Source: Emticicia sp.
Lineage (GTDB): Bacteria > Bacteroidota > Bacteroidia > Cytophagales > Spirosomataceae
Length of the DNA: 50,136 nucleotides
NCBI GenBank assembly: GCA_023254245.1
Contig: JALQYE010000007.1
Location: 1-50,136, forward strand
Direction: 5' to 3'
Shown here one piece after another: positions 14,782-24,412 of this stretch. Below the pieces are notes generated by a model. That model was not told where the DNA came from. It searched no databases and was given only the letters and a program-made list of their open reading frames with translations. The first letter of the stretch is position 1. The number at the start of each line of letters is the position of its first letter. Position numbers and translations under genes: made by a program.

Positions 14782-17487
14782 TTAAAATCTGAAATTCAAA
14801 TTAGCAGCAAATGTTGTACCTAACTGGCTAAAATGTGAGCCATCATAAGTGACATTTGAATAACGACCGTTGAATGTAATTAAGTTTGTATTGATAAATA
14901 CCTGTTTAGGGTCTTTCAATACAGATTCGCCAGCTGCATTTAATGCAACTAATTTCCACTTAGGCATTACATTGAAAATATTATTAATATTTAAGCCTAA
15001 AGTTACACTCTTGCCCAATTGGAAATTTGCCCCCAAATCAGTAACAACTTTCGGCTCAAATACTGTCTTTAGATTTGAATCTAATCCATTTTGACGGAAC
15101 GTTGTAGGCCCAAATAAAGTATTATTTAGGTTAAAATTCATTTTACCAACAACATAATCAATACCTAAAATTGCTTTGTATTTAGGGCGTGAAGTAAGTA
15201 ATAATGCTTCTTGCGTTGCATCAATGATTGATTGTCCTGCCGATTTGATTAATGATGGTGTCAAGGCTTCACCAACTTTTTCATTTTTGATAGTATAGTT
15301 ACCAGCAAAATTAAATGCTAATTTGCCTTTGCCCATAACCACGTTTTTGTAGTTAGCTACAAAGTCCAAACCTTGGGTGAGGGTATTCATACCATTTACA
15401 AAGAAACTGACGGCAACAATGCCATTGTCTTTCAAGATTTTGTTTAAAGCGGCAGCTTGTGAACCACTTCCTGCTGCAATCTCTGAACTCAAGATAATTC
15501 TATTATCGACTTTAATGCTATAAAAATCTAAAGTAGCACTAAAGTTTTTGTTTGGATTAATACCTAAACCTGCGGTAAAGTTAAGAGAGTTTTCTGCTTT
15601 TAATTTTGGTACACCCAATAAGAAAGCTTGTGGGCTATAATTATTTACGATACCTTTTGTTTGAATTCCTTGGCCAGGAACAAAACTTGCCTGAGCCAAT
15701 TGTAAGTTGCTTTGGGCCATCGAGGGAGCTCTGAAACCAGTTGAGATTGAGGCACGAAGTGTTACCTTATCGTCAGCTAATTTATATCTTGTACTAATTT
15801 TCCATACGAACGCATTTCCGAAATCGCTGTATTTCTCTAAACGGGCAGTACCATCAATCAGGAATTTCTCAGTAATGTCGAATCCTAATCCTACGTATCC
15901 CCCAAAGTTATAACGAGTTGAGGTTTTAGCATTGGCAGCATTTGTACCTGGGAAAGAGTCAGCTCCTGGAGCAGTGGCATAAGAAGCGGTATCACCAGCA
16001 ATGATAGTATAATTCTCTGCTCTAAACTCACTACCCATCGAAAGATTTACTTTTTCGCTTAAAGCTTTTGATAAATCAATATTGCCTACATTGTGGCTGA
16101 AAGCATAACCACCTGGTTTAAATTGGATAGGACTATTTTTTCCTAATCCGCGATTTACAGAGTTACTAACTGTGTAAACTTGTTTATTTCCGCCAGTTGT
16201 AAAACTAACATCTGATTTCCAACCATTTTTCTCTGAACGAACACCAATCGTGGCGTTATAGTCATTCAAATCACCTTCAAAAGTTGGAACATAACCCAAA
16301 TATGGGCTACCTGCTGGAGTCAATAAACCATAATCGGTTGGTCTCCAGTATGGAGTACGATAGTTGGCAAAGCTATTTACTTTTTTGAATACATAAGCAC
16401 CAGTATAGTACAATTCAGTATTGGCAGTTAAACCAAAGCCTCCATTGACTGCAAATTTTGCAGCAGCAGTTTCAGGAGCACCATTGATATTTCCAGCATC
16501 TGGTTTCAATTTTAAGAAGGCTTGTACTTGTGAGAGAGGAACCCCAAATCCTAAATCCCCGTCTGCTTCGGCTTCGGCACTTACAACTCCTGGGCGATTC
16601 GCTAATCCAACGTGCGATAAAGCTACTGTATAGTTAATATAGCTTTTTTCTCCAAAATTAGCACCGTTGTTGAGTGTAAAACCAACAATACCACCATCAC
16701 CTTTGTGAGTTACACCCGTATTTAATGTAACCGAACCATACTCAAATTTGTCTTTTAAGATAATGTTCATTACACCTGCAATCGCATCTGAACCGTACTG
16801 AGCAGAAGCACCATCACGTAGTATTTCAACACGTTTGATTGCTTCTGTTGGAATTGCCGAAATATCTGCACCACTTTCGCCACGACCTGGAGAAGTCTGA
16901 ATATAAGTCAATGCACTTGAATTTTTGCGTTTTCCATTAATCAAAATCAATGTACGGCTTGGTCCCATATTACGGATTTCGTATGGGTCGAGCAATGAGG
17001 TTGCATCATTTACTGGGGTTTGGACTGTGTTGAAAGAAGGAACACGATACTGAAGGGCTTTGTCAAACGTTGTTTGACCTGTACTTTTCAAATCATTGGT
17101 AGAAACAATGTCAATTGGAAGTGGCGTGTCGGTCAGCGTTCGTTTCGAGTTACGGCTACCCACTGAAATAACAACTTCGTCGAGGGATGTAGCTGCATCT
17201 TTAAGTGTCACATTTACATCGCCTGATGCTGGAACATTTACACTTTGGGTTTCATATCCGATAGCAGATATTTCTAAAGTGGCATCGGCTGCAACATCAA
17301 GTTTAAATGAACCATTACCATCAGTAGAAGTTCCTTTGGTAGTTCCTTTGATTTTGACGCCAGCTCCAGGAATTCCTGAGCCACTTGCATCCTTGACTGT
17401 TCCGTTAATAGAACGTGTTTGTGCTAATAGGGTGGTACTTAAAAATAGCAAGCCCACTAACACCGAGTTGGTGAAAAATTTCATCAT
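14782..17487 (-). CDS. TonB-dependent outer-membrane receptor with carboxypeptidase-like N-domain
   Basis: 901 residues. Signal peptide (about 1-22), then a CarboxypepD_reg-like domain (RSINGTVKDASGSGIPGAGVKIKGTTKGTSTDGNGSF). The plug spans about 115-240, including MGPSRTLILINGKRKN and IKRVEILRDGASAQYGSDAIAGVMNIILKD, and the barrel of about 650 residues ends in LGTTFAANLNFRF. It imports an unknown ligand using TonB energy. Downstream in the direction of transcription is only the terminator. No SusD partner is present, so it is not a SusCD polysaccharide pair. The start may be Met1 or Met2. A promoter candidate lies at 17531-17563. Confidence 0.93.
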   Translation of the reverse strand: MMKFFTNSVLVGLLFLSTTLLAQTRSINGTVKDASGSGIPGAGVKIKGTTKGTSTDGNGSFKLDVAADATLEISAIGYETQSVNVPASGDVNVTLKDAATSLDEVVISVGSRNSKRTLTDTPLPIDIVSTNDLKSTGQTTFDKALQYRVPSFNTVQTPVNDATSLLDPYEIRNMGPSRTLILINGKRKNSSALTYIQTSPGRGESGADISAIPTEAIKRVEILRDGASAQYGSDAIAGVMNIILKDKFEYGSVTLNTGVTHKGDGGIVGFTLNNGANFGEKSYINYTVALSHVGLANRPGVVSAEAEADGDLGFGVPLSQVQAFLKLKPDAGNINGAPETAAAKFAVNGGFGLTANTELYYTGAYVFKKVNSFANYRTPYWRPTDYGLLTPAGSPYLGYVPTFEGDLNDYNATIGVRSEKNGWKSDVSFTTGGNKQVYTVSNSVNRGLGKNSPIQFKPGGYAFSHNVGNIDLSKALSEKVNLSMGSEFRAENYTIIAGDTASYATAPGADSFPGTNAANAKTSTRYNFGGYVGLGFDITEKFLIDGTARLEKYSDFGNAFVWKISTRYKLADDKVTLRASISTGFRAPSMAQSNLQLAQASFVPGQGIQTKGIVNNYSPQAFLLGVPKLKAENSLNFTAGLGINPNKNFSATLDFYSIKVDNRIILSSEIAAGSGSQAAALNKILKDNGIVAVSFFVNGMNTLTQGLDFVANYKNVVMGKGKLAFNFAGNYTIKNEKVGEALTPSLIKSAGQSIIDATQEALLLTSRPKYKAILGIDYVVGKMNFNLNNTLFGPTTFRQNGLDSNLKTVFEPKVVTDLGANFQLGKSVTLGLNINNIFNVMPKWKLVALNAAGESVLKDPKQVFINTNLITFNGRYSNVTYDGSHFSQLGTTFAANLNFRF

Positions 17488-17530
17488 AAAATTAAAGTGT
17501 TTATTTGGTTTTTGTTTAGATTAACAATTG

Positions 17531-17563
17531 CGAAGTTATGATTAATGTTTCCTAAAATGCAAA
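17531..17563 (-). promoter_or_regulatory. Candidate Bacteroidota-type promoter of the TonB receptor gene
   Basis: On the minus strand TTTG, then 21 bases, then TAACTTCG, one mismatch from the -33 TTTG / -7 TAnnTTTG pattern of the Bacteroidota primary sigma factor. It lies about 45 bases before the receptor start codon. Confidence 0.45.
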
Positions 17564-17743
17564 TAATCAGAATAATATTTTATTTTATATCAATAATGCG
17601 GAATAAAAAATTGACTTTTTGCCTTGTAACTTTATTAATTAAATACGAGTTGTTAATTTTTTTTAAAAATGAGTATATTTAACTACGTTAATTTTATAAT
17701 ATAACTATTTTTATTTATAATTGTATTATTTACACTTATAAAC

Positions 17744-17776
17744 AAAAAAGGCCTTGAAATTATCAAGGCCTTTTTT
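17744..17776. terminator. Terminator after the two-domain amidohydrolase gene
   Basis: A perfect AAAAAAGGCCTTGA / TCAAGGCCTTTTTT hairpin, 17 bases beyond the stop of the amidohydrolase gene on the minus strand. The remaining 17577-17743 stretch is very AT-rich and shows no gene. Confidence 0.88.
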
Positions 17777-17792
17777 GTTGGTTTAGAGAGAA

Positions 17793-20700
17793 TTACTCAG
17801 TTCCGTGAAATAAATTTGCACCGAAAATACGCCCACCCGATGCACATCTGCTACACTCTTCAGTATCACCCATTTCGAGAATGGTATCACAGTGAATGTG
17901 CTGATTTCTTCTTGGCATGGCTCTTTGAGTTGGATTTCCCGATGCTTTTTCAGTAAGCATTTTTAACATGATTCTGTTGCGTTCCTTCGCTAAATTTTCA
18001 CGCATTTGCTCATCTTTTTCGATGTCGAAATAAACGGTTCCGTCGATAATTGTTTTCTCTGGACGAGCGTAGATTGAAAGAGGATTGTTGTTCCAAAGTA
18101 CAACATCGGCATCTTTGCCAACTTTGATACTTCCCAGACGATTATCTAAATGTAGCATTTTAGCAGGATTCAGCGTTACCATTTTCCATGCTTCTTCTTC
18201 GCTCATGCCTCCATAAAGTACAGTTTTTGCTGCTTCTTGATTTAATCGACGTGCCATTTCTGCATCGTCTGAATTAATAGCTGTTGTTACTCCAACTTTA
18301 GTTAGAATTGCTGCATTATGGGGAATGGCTTCTTTTACTTCCATCTTATAAGCCCACCAGTCAGAGAATGTCGAAGCATTTACGCCATGTTCTTTCATTT
18401 TATCAGCTACCTTATAGCCTTCTAAGATGTGCGTGTAAGTATTGATATTGAAGTTGAAAGATTCGGCAACTTTCATTAACATATTAATTTCAGACTGCAC
18501 ATATGAGTGACAAGTGATGAAACGCTTTTTATTAAGGATTTCAACCAAGGCATCTAATTCAATTTCACGACGTGGTGGTGTAACTCCTGCTTTGTTGGCG
18601 AGGGCGTTGTATTCTTTCCATGCTTTTTCGTATTCTTTGGCACGTTGGAAAGCATCTGTAAATACTTGCTCAACACCCATACGTGTTTGAGGGAAACGGC
18701 CCGATGGTGAGGGGTTGTTTCCATTTTTTACGTTTTCACCCAAAGCAAACTTAATGAAGCCATCGGCACCTTTGATAAGTAAATTGTTTGGATTTTCGCC
18801 CCATTTCAATTTGATAAGTGCTGATTGGCCACCGATACAGTCGGCCGAACCGTGCAATAATTGTGAAGATGTAACACCACCAGCCAATTGACGGTAGATA
18901 TTGATATCATCCGAATTTATGGCATCTTCTTGACGCACTTCAGATGAAACACTTTGAACTTCATTGATTGAGAATAAAGCTATGTGTGAGTGTTCATCAA
19001 AAATACCATTTGTTAAGTGCTTACCAGTTCCATCAACAGTTTTACTTCCTGCTGGAGCAGTTAAGTTTTTGCCAACTTGAGCAATTTTTCCGTTTTGCAA
19101 TAAAACATCAGTATTTGCTACAATTCCTTCTTTTTCGTTGGTCCAAACAGTTGCATTCTTGATTAAAAGAGTTTCTTGTTGTGGCTTTTGTTCGCTGCCA
19201 TAAGCTGTGAAAGGATAAAGAACTTTTCCAACTTGAGGGACTTTTGCTTTGGCTGTATCTTTTTTAGCAACTTCTGCTTTGGTAGCTTCTTTAAAAGCAG
19301 CTTCCCATTTAACTTGTCTGCCATCACCCAAAATTGCATCACCTTTGATGTTCTTACCATCATAATATCCACTCAATCGAGTTTCGTTAGCATCTTTTTT
19401 ATCAAGTTTGGTTGTGATTGTCAACAAGTCGCTGATACGGCTAACTTTTGGAGTAGTTTTTACAGTATCGTTTGCAATAAATTGATAGTCAGGCTTGTCT
19501 ATTTTTCCAGTAATATTAAGTTTGTAATTGGATTTATCATCAATTTTTAAATCATAAACACCTCTAATATCAGTAACATTCATATCGCTCAAGATATAAC
19601 GCTTGCCTTGCACCCAGTTTTCGTAGATTACATTATCCTTATTGAAAAGATTGTCAGATGTAATAATAAAATTAGCCAACATTCCTTTTTTCAAGCTACC
19701 AACCATGTTATCTACTTTCAATAATTTGGCAGGGGCAGAGGTAAGAGCTTCAAGAGCTTTATTTTCTGGTAAACCGTATTCGATTGCTTTACGAAGATTT
19801 GTCCAAAATTCTGTTTTATTTCTTAAGCCTGAGGTTGTAAAAGCAAAATTTACACCTGCTTTAGCCAAAATGCTGGCATTAGCAGGAGCCATTTCCCAGT
19901 GTTTCATTTCGGTAAGGCTTACCATTGAGGCATCGAATGGGTCTTCAACATCATAGGCCGAAGGGAAATTTAGAGGAATGATTAAAGAATTCCCTAAACC
20001 TTTAATTTCATCAATTCGCTGGTATTCGTCACCCGCACCTTTAATGATATACTGAACGCCAAACTCTTTGCCAATTTTATCGGCTCTTAAAACTGCCAGT
20101 TTATCAGTTGCTTCATAAATTTGTGGAAGCGACTGCATTTCGTTGAAAGCATCTAAAGATAGATTTTTCTCCTGGGCTTTTCCACCTTTTTTATACCACT
20201 CTGCATCATAATATGTTTGACGGAGTAGAGCTACCGCACCCATCAACGAAACTGGATAAGTTTGTGTTGATGTTCCTTTATTAAGTGAATAGTGGGCTGA
20301 TGTTTTTGCTTTTAAGAGTACATTGTTCTCTTTATCGTCAGCGTAAGAAACAAACGCCGAAGTTCCACGAACAATACCATCGGCAATGTGTACAGCAGCA
20401 CTTCCGAAACCTATTTTACGCATTTCTTCTGCTTTTGCGGCGTTTACTTTAAATTCGGCTGTTGCATCAACTTCAGGTTTTACAGCTTGATTCCAATCAT
20501 AAGCACCTTTTTTATTAGACTCGAGTTGCGGGGCTCCTCCAAATCCTCGACCTGCACCTGCTGGGCGTTGAATTTCGGGCATTCCGTAGTCAGAGTAAAT
20601 GTCAATCAGTGAAGGGTAAATTCTTTTACCTTTTAGGTCATAGACTACAGTTCCTGCTGGTACTTGAAGGTCTTTGCCAACTGACTCGATAAAACCATTT

Positions 20701-20876
20701 TTGATGTAAATCATGGCATTATCAAGAACTGTCTGAGCATCAACTACAATGGTGGCATTCTTGAAAGCATACTGCGATGGTCTTTCGTCATAGACGCCAT
20801 TTCGTTGAAAGGTGACTTGAGAAAAAACAGAACCAGAGATGAGCGAAACAATGATTAAAGTAAGAAGTTTTCTCAT
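17793..20876 (-). CDS. Secreted two-domain amidohydrolase, N-half degenerate, C-half with metal site
   Basis: 1027 residues with signal peptide MRKLLTLIIVSLISGSVFSQ. The N-terminal half (about 25-450) has an amidohydrolase fold but reads YPSLIDIYSDYG where HxH is expected, and FTTSGLRN in place of the final Asp motif. The C-terminal half (about 570-1000) keeps the site: FDEHSHIAL (near 629-637), ITCHSY, YTHILEG and NSDDAEMARRL, as in imidazolonepropionase/prolidase-like hydrolases. It would hydrolyse a small cyclic or peptide-like amide in the periplasm, substrate unknown. A divergent pabB gene lies upstream. Its N-half resembles the stand-alone degenerate protein encoded at 12016-13320. Confidence 0.88.
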   Translation of the reverse strand: MRKLLTLIIVSLISGSVFSQVTFQRNGVYDERPSQYAFKNATIVVDAQTVLDNAMIYIKNGFIESVGKDLQVPAGTVVYDLKGKRIYPSLIDIYSDYGMPEIQRPAGAGRGFGGAPQLESNKKGAYDWNQAVKPEVDATAEFKVNAAKAEEMRKIGFGSAAVHIADGIVRGTSAFVSYADDKENNVLLKAKTSAHYSLNKGTSTQTYPVSLMGAVALLRQTYYDAEWYKKGGKAQEKNLSLDAFNEMQSLPQIYEATDKLAVLRADKIGKEFGVQYIIKGAGDEYQRIDEIKGLGNSLIIPLNFPSAYDVEDPFDASMVSLTEMKHWEMAPANASILAKAGVNFAFTTSGLRNKTEFWTNLRKAIEYGLPENKALEALTSAPAKLLKVDNMVGSLKKGMLANFIITSDNLFNKDNVIYENWVQGKRYILSDMNVTDIRGVYDLKIDDKSNYKLNITGKIDKPDYQFIANDTVKTTPKVSRISDLLTITTKLDKKDANETRLSGYYDGKNIKGDAILGDGRQVKWEAAFKEATKAEVAKKDTAKAKVPQVGKVLYPFTAYGSEQKPQQETLLIKNATVWTNEKEGIVANTDVLLQNGKIAQVGKNLTAPAGSKTVDGTGKHLTNGIFDEHSHIALFSINEVQSVSSEVRQEDAINSDDINIYRQLAGGVTSSQLLHGSADCIGGQSALIKLKWGENPNNLLIKGADGFIKFALGENVKNGNNPSPSGRFPQTRMGVEQVFTDAFQRAKEYEKAWKEYNALANKAGVTPPRREIELDALVEILNKKRFITCHSYVQSEINMLMKVAESFNFNINTYTHILEGYKVADKMKEHGVNASTFSDWWAYKMEVKEAIPHNAAILTKVGVTTAINSDDAEMARRLNQEAAKTVLYGGMSEEEAWKMVTLNPAKMLHLDNRLGSIKVGKDADVVLWNNNPLSIYARPEKTIIDGTVYFDIEKDEQMRENLAKERNRIMLKMLTEKASGNPTQRAMPRRNQHIHCDTILEMGDTEECSRCASGGRIFGANLFHGTE

Positions 20877-20953
20877 GGAGTAGGTTTAAGATGTTTGATG
20901 AATGAATGATATTGCGAATTTGACAAATTTTACTCAATAAACAAAACTAATAC

Positions 20954-20961
20954 TATTTTTG
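20954..20961 (+). promoter_or_regulatory. Possible -7 element upstream of pabB
   Basis: TATTTTTG matches TAnnTTTG. The -33 position is TTTA at 21 bases rather than TTTG, and the element is about 150 bases before the pabB start, so support is weak. Confidence 0.25.
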
Positions 20962-21110
20962 TGGTGAGAATAGCCGAATTAGCTAAAAACAATTGCTAAC
21001 GCTGATTTTTAAGCGACAAAACTATAAGCCAATCGTTTTAATAATCCTTCGTTGCTTTTGTTAATTTTTTGAATGAAAAACGCTGAGATTAAGTTAGAGG
21101 AATAGAAAAG

Positions 21111-22148
21111 GTGTATCAAACATTAATTAAAGTGAAATTGAATAGAGCAGAAAGTATAAAAGAAATTAATGATTTAGCCTCAAATAAAATCCCTTTTTTG
21201 ATGATTAGTGATTTTGAGGGTGAGGAGTCGATGATTTGTCCACTCAAAAACTTAAATTCAGAAAAGGTAAAATATTGGATAAATGGGGTTTCAAACCATA
21301 TAATTTCTAAGAAACAAAATTCTCAGATTACATTAAAGAAGTTTCCCATTTCATTGGAAGAATATCAACCAGCATTTGAACTTGTTCGAACTAATATCTT
21401 ACTCGGGAACAGTTTTCTGACAAATTTAACTTGTGCAACGGAAATTGAGCTAAATATAAATTTACATGAGATTTTTGAGCGAAGTGAAGCTCGCTATAAA
21501 GTGTTACTTGACGACAAATTTGTGTGTTTTTCACCCGAGATTTTTGTTCAAATAGATGAATTTGGGAAGATTTCGTCATTTCCAATGAAAGGGACGATTG
21601 ATGCAACCATCCCCGATGCCGAAAACATCATTTTAACTGACAAAAAAGAGTTTTATGAACATACAACGATTGTTGATTTAATAAGAAACGATATTAGTAA
21701 AGTAGCCAATGAGGTTTGGGTCGAGAAATTTAGGTATATTGATAAAATTCAGACCAGCGATAATAAAGAGATATTGCAGGTGAGTTCACAAGTAAGTGGT
21801 TTATTATCAAATGATTGGCAGCAGAATTTGGGTGATACCATCTACGCACTTTTACCTGCTGGTTCAATCTCGGGTGCTCCAAAAGATAAAACTTTGGCTA
21901 TTATTAATGAAGCTGAAAAGTACACCTATTCGACCAGATTCGGAGAAGTAGGCTACCGAAGAGGCTTTTATACTGGGATTTGTGGAATTTTTGACGGGAA
22001 AATTTTTGATTCGGGCGTGATGATTCGTTTTATCGAAAAAACAGAAAATGGTTTAGTTTATAAAAGTGGAGGCGGAATAACTGCCCGAAGTAGTGCTGAA
22101 AATGAGTATCAAGAAATGATTCAGAAAATTTATGTCCCTATTATTTGA
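21111..22148 (+). CDS. pabB: Aminodeoxychorismate synthase component I
   Basis: 345 residues from a GTG at 21111, preceded by AGAGGAA, one of the few Shine-Dalgarno-like sites in the window. It converts chorismate to 4-amino-4-deoxychorismate for p-aminobenzoate and folate. The chorismate-binding core is recognised from FPMKGTIDA, LIRNDISKVA, LLPAGSISGAPKDKTLAIINEAE and RGFYTGICGIFDG. It is a compact form lacking the long TrpE-like N-terminal domain. No glutaminase (PabA) is adjacent. The stop overlaps the pabC start by 17 bp, supporting translational coupling. Confidence 0.9.
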   Translation: MYQTLIKVKLNRAESIKEINDLASNKIPFLMISDFEGEESMICPLKNLNSEKVKYWINGVSNHIISKKQNSQITLKKFPISLEEYQPAFELVRTNILLGNSFLTNLTCATEIELNINLHEIFERSEARYKVLLDDKFVCFSPEIFVQIDEFGKISSFPMKGTIDATIPDAENIILTDKKEFYEHTTIVDLIRNDISKVANEVWVEKFRYIDKIQTSDNKEILQVSSQVSGLLSNDWQQNLGDTIYALLPAGSISGAPKDKTLAIINEAEKYTYSTRFGEVGYRRGFYTGICGIFDGKIFDSGVMIRFIEKTENGLVYKSGGGITARSSAENEYQEMIQKIYVPII

Positions 22149-22743
22149 AACAATTAAGTGCCAGAATCGGCAATTACATAATCTTTTTTACCATAACTGT
22201 AGGGTAAGATGGACGTTGGAAAACTTGTTTGGAATAATTGGCGATTTTGATTTTGAAAATATCATAGAAATTCCTGATTGGGTAGGCGAGGGGCTGTATC
22301 GATGCCGTGTGAGTTATGACGAGGAAATTAGTAAAGTAGAGTTTTTTGAATACAATTTTAAGCATCCGAGAATCATACAATTAGATGAATATCACTCATT
22401 TAAATACGAATTTAAGTATGAAGATAGAAGTGTATTTCAGAATTTATTAAATCTTTATCCAAAAGCTGATGATGTAATTATTACTCAATATGGCTTCCTT
22501 ACCGATGCAACTTATGCCAATGTAGCCTTTTTTGATGGCACAAAATGGTTTACGCCGAATACCTATCTACTTTTAGGAACAAAAAGAGAATACCTAATAG
22601 ATAATCAATTACTTTTTGAAGAAGAAATTGCAATAAAAGACCTAAAGAAGTTCAAAAGAATAGCTTTAATAAATGCCATGCGAGATTTAGATTTAAGCTA
22701 TGAATTTGAGCTGAATAATACAATTATTACAATAAAAAGCTAA
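22132..22743 (+). CDS. pabC: 4-amino-4-deoxychorismate lyase (class IV aminotransferase fold)
   Basis: 203 residues. PLP enzyme that releases p-aminobenzoate and pyruvate from aminodeoxychorismate. Visible family features are the opening LFETIKCQNRQLHNLFYHNCRV, the probable PLP lysine in FKYEDRSVFQNLL, and the signature ITQYGFLTDATYANVAFFDGTKWFTP. It is shorter than the usual 260-290 residues because the C-terminal part is compact, as in other Bacteroidota copies. It overlaps the end of pabB by 17 bp and is followed after one base by the flavin monooxygenase gene. Confidence 0.88.
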   Translation: MSLLFETIKCQNRQLHNLFYHNCRVRWTLENLFGIIGDFDFENIIEIPDWVGEGLYRCRVSYDEEISKVEFFEYNFKHPRIIQLDEYHSFKYEFKYEDRSVFQNLLNLYPKADDVIITQYGFLTDATYANVAFFDGTKWFTPNTYLLLGTKREYLIDNQLLFEEEIAIKDLKKFKRIALINAMRDLDLSYEFELNNTIITIKS

Positions 22744-22744
22744 A

Positions 22745-23884
22745 ATGACGATACATAAAAATATAATTATCGGTGCAGGGCCTTCGGGGTTATCTATTGC
22801 GGGACGATTGAGTAAATTGGGTGTTCCGTTTATACTTCTCGAAAAATCAGAAAATGTAGGCAACGAATGGCGGAATCATTATGACCGTCTCAGATTGCAT
22901 ACCGATAAAATTCACTCGGCCTTACCACATTTGCCATTTCCTGCTGATTACCCAACTTTTGTGCCGAAAGACCAGTATATTCAGTATCTTGAATCGTACA
23001 TTGAGCATTTTAAAATTCATCCAATTTATAAGCAAGAAGTTATTGATATAACAAAGAAAGAGGGTGTTTGGCACGTAAAAACCATAACAGATGAGTTTTT
23101 GGCTGAAAATGTAATCGTTTCGACTGGCTATAATCGAGTCCCAAAGGTTCCACATTTTATTAATGATGCTTTGTTTGAGGGAGAAATCATACATTCTAAC
23201 CAATATAAAAATGGTAAATGTTATGCAGGTAAGAATGTTTTGGTGGTTGGCTATGGTAATTCAGGAGCTGAAATAGCACTTGATTTATACGAAAGTGGAG
23301 CGAAAACTTTTGTCTCGATTCGGAATCCCGTCAATATTGTCAACAGAGAATTTTTAGGACATTCGACTCAAGGAATGGCTATCTTTCTTTCAAAATTTGG
23401 TAATTCGTTTTACGATTTTATTTCTAAGATTTTTAAGCGTCTTTCAACTGGTTCGATGAAAGATACGGGTATTCCTATTTCGCCACTTGCTCCATCCGAA
23501 CAGCTCCGAAAACAAGGTAAAGTACCCGTGATTGATGTCGGTACGCTACAACAAATTAAAGAAAAAAATATCATTGTTTTGCCTGATATTCAGGAGTTTA
23601 CACATGATTCAGTAGTTTTTAAAGATGGCCAACATATCAAGTTTGATGTTGTTTTGTTGGCAACGGGGTATCATGCACACTTAGAAAAAATAGTTAAAAA
23701 TATTGTGCCTTTACTTAATGAGCGTGCCTACCCGAAAGAGATGTGGAATGATACTGAAACCTACAAAGGATTATACTTTTTAGGTTTTAATTTACCTTTA
23801 ACGGGTATTCTTAGAGATATTAGCATGAGTTCTGCAAAAATTGCTCAAAAAATCATAGATTCTCGGGCACAAATAAAAAAGTAA
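22745..23884 (+). CDS. Flavin-containing monooxygenase-like oxidoreductase
   Basis: 379 residues. FAD-binding GAGPSGLSIAGRL (about 9-21), NADPH-binding GYGNSGAEIALDL (about 168-180) and an ATGYHAH motif near the C-terminus (VVLLATGYHAHLEKIV) place it in the class B FMO/YUCCA-like group. It would oxygenate a soft nucleophile or act as an NADPH oxidase. The exact FMO fingerprint FxGxxxHxxx(Y/F) is recognisable only loosely in FEGEIIHSNQYKN. It begins one base after pabC in the same operon, an unexpected partner for p-aminobenzoate synthesis. The substrate is unknown. Confidence 0.85.
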   Translation: MTIHKNIIIGAGPSGLSIAGRLSKLGVPFILLEKSENVGNEWRNHYDRLRLHTDKIHSALPHLPFPADYPTFVPKDQYIQYLESYIEHFKIHPIYKQEVIDITKKEGVWHVKTITDEFLAENVIVSTGYNRVPKVPHFINDALFEGEIIHSNQYKNGKCYAGKNVLVVGYGNSGAEIALDLYESGAKTFVSIRNPVNIVNREFLGHSTQGMAIFLSKFGNSFYDFISKIFKRLSTGSMKDTGIPISPLAPSEQLRKQGKVPVIDVGTLQQIKEKNIIVLPDIQEFTHDSVVFKDGQHIKFDVVLLATGYHAHLEKIVKNIVPLLNERAYPKEMWNDTETYKGLYFLGFNLPLTGILRDISMSSAKIAQKIIDSRAQIKK

Positions 23885-23957
23885 AACCAACTTCGATTGG
23901 CATGATATTGGCTTTGTTTTCACTAAAACAATATCATCTTAATAAACCAGCACGATT

Positions 23958-24284
23958 ATGCAATTGAAGAATCTTTTACCTGCCTTGATACTCTCTGCCA
24001 TGATTAGCCAACCAATTTTCGCTAAAGATGCAGACCGTCCTGAAATTAAATACTCAAATAAAAGATTTGAAGTAAAAGTACCTGAAAAGAAAGTAAAAAC
24101 TTTAGAAGTTGAAATCAGAGATATTCACGATAATTTGGTATATGGTACAAGGTATTATAATGTAAGTAACTTTGAAAAAATATATAACATCAGTCAATTA
24201 CCGAAAGGAAAATATTTTGTAAAAGTTGTTTCTGATGGCAATGTTTACCAAGATGTGATTAAAGTAAAACGTAGAAGCCTATAA
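23958..24284 (+). CDS. Small secreted protein, Ig-like/DUF3244-like
   Basis: 108 residues. Signal peptide MQLKNLLPALILSAMISQPIFA, then one beta-rich domain of about 85 residues: KTLEVEIRDIHDNLVYGTRYYNVSNFEKIYNISQLPKGKYFVKVV. The pattern (a modification of the chain, then LPKGKYFV, then G.VY) is common to small periplasmic Ig-like proteins and to T9SS-type C-terminal domains of Bacteroidota, but it is free-standing here. Its function is unknown. It has its own terminator and a 73-bp gap from the monooxygenase gene, so it could be a separate unit. Confidence 0.75.
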   Translation: MQLKNLLPALILSAMISQPIFAKDADRPEIKYSNKRFEVKVPEKKVKTLEVEIRDIHDNLVYGTRYYNVSNFEKIYNISQLPKGKYFVKVVSDGNVYQDVIKVKRRSL

Positions 24285-24302
24285 TGTTCATAATAATATT
24301 TG

Positions 24303-24335
24303 AAATGCCGAAAATTACAGTTTTCGGCATTTTTT
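24303..24335 (+). terminator. Terminator after the small secreted protein gene
   Basis: AAATGCCGAAAA / TTTTCGGCATTT stem with a T run on the plus strand, 18 bases beyond the stop. Confidence 0.85.
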
Positions 24336-24412
24336 ATGTTAAATCCAATAAAAAAAAACTCACGTAAATACATGAAGGGTTAGTAGCTTAACCTATGATG
24401 AAAAAAAAGGTT

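Noticed and set aside
14782-20876. A SusCD-type polysaccharide locus
   Set aside because: There is a TonB receptor but no SusD partner, glycoside hydrolases or sensor in the neighbourhood. The GH140-like gene is 30 kb away.
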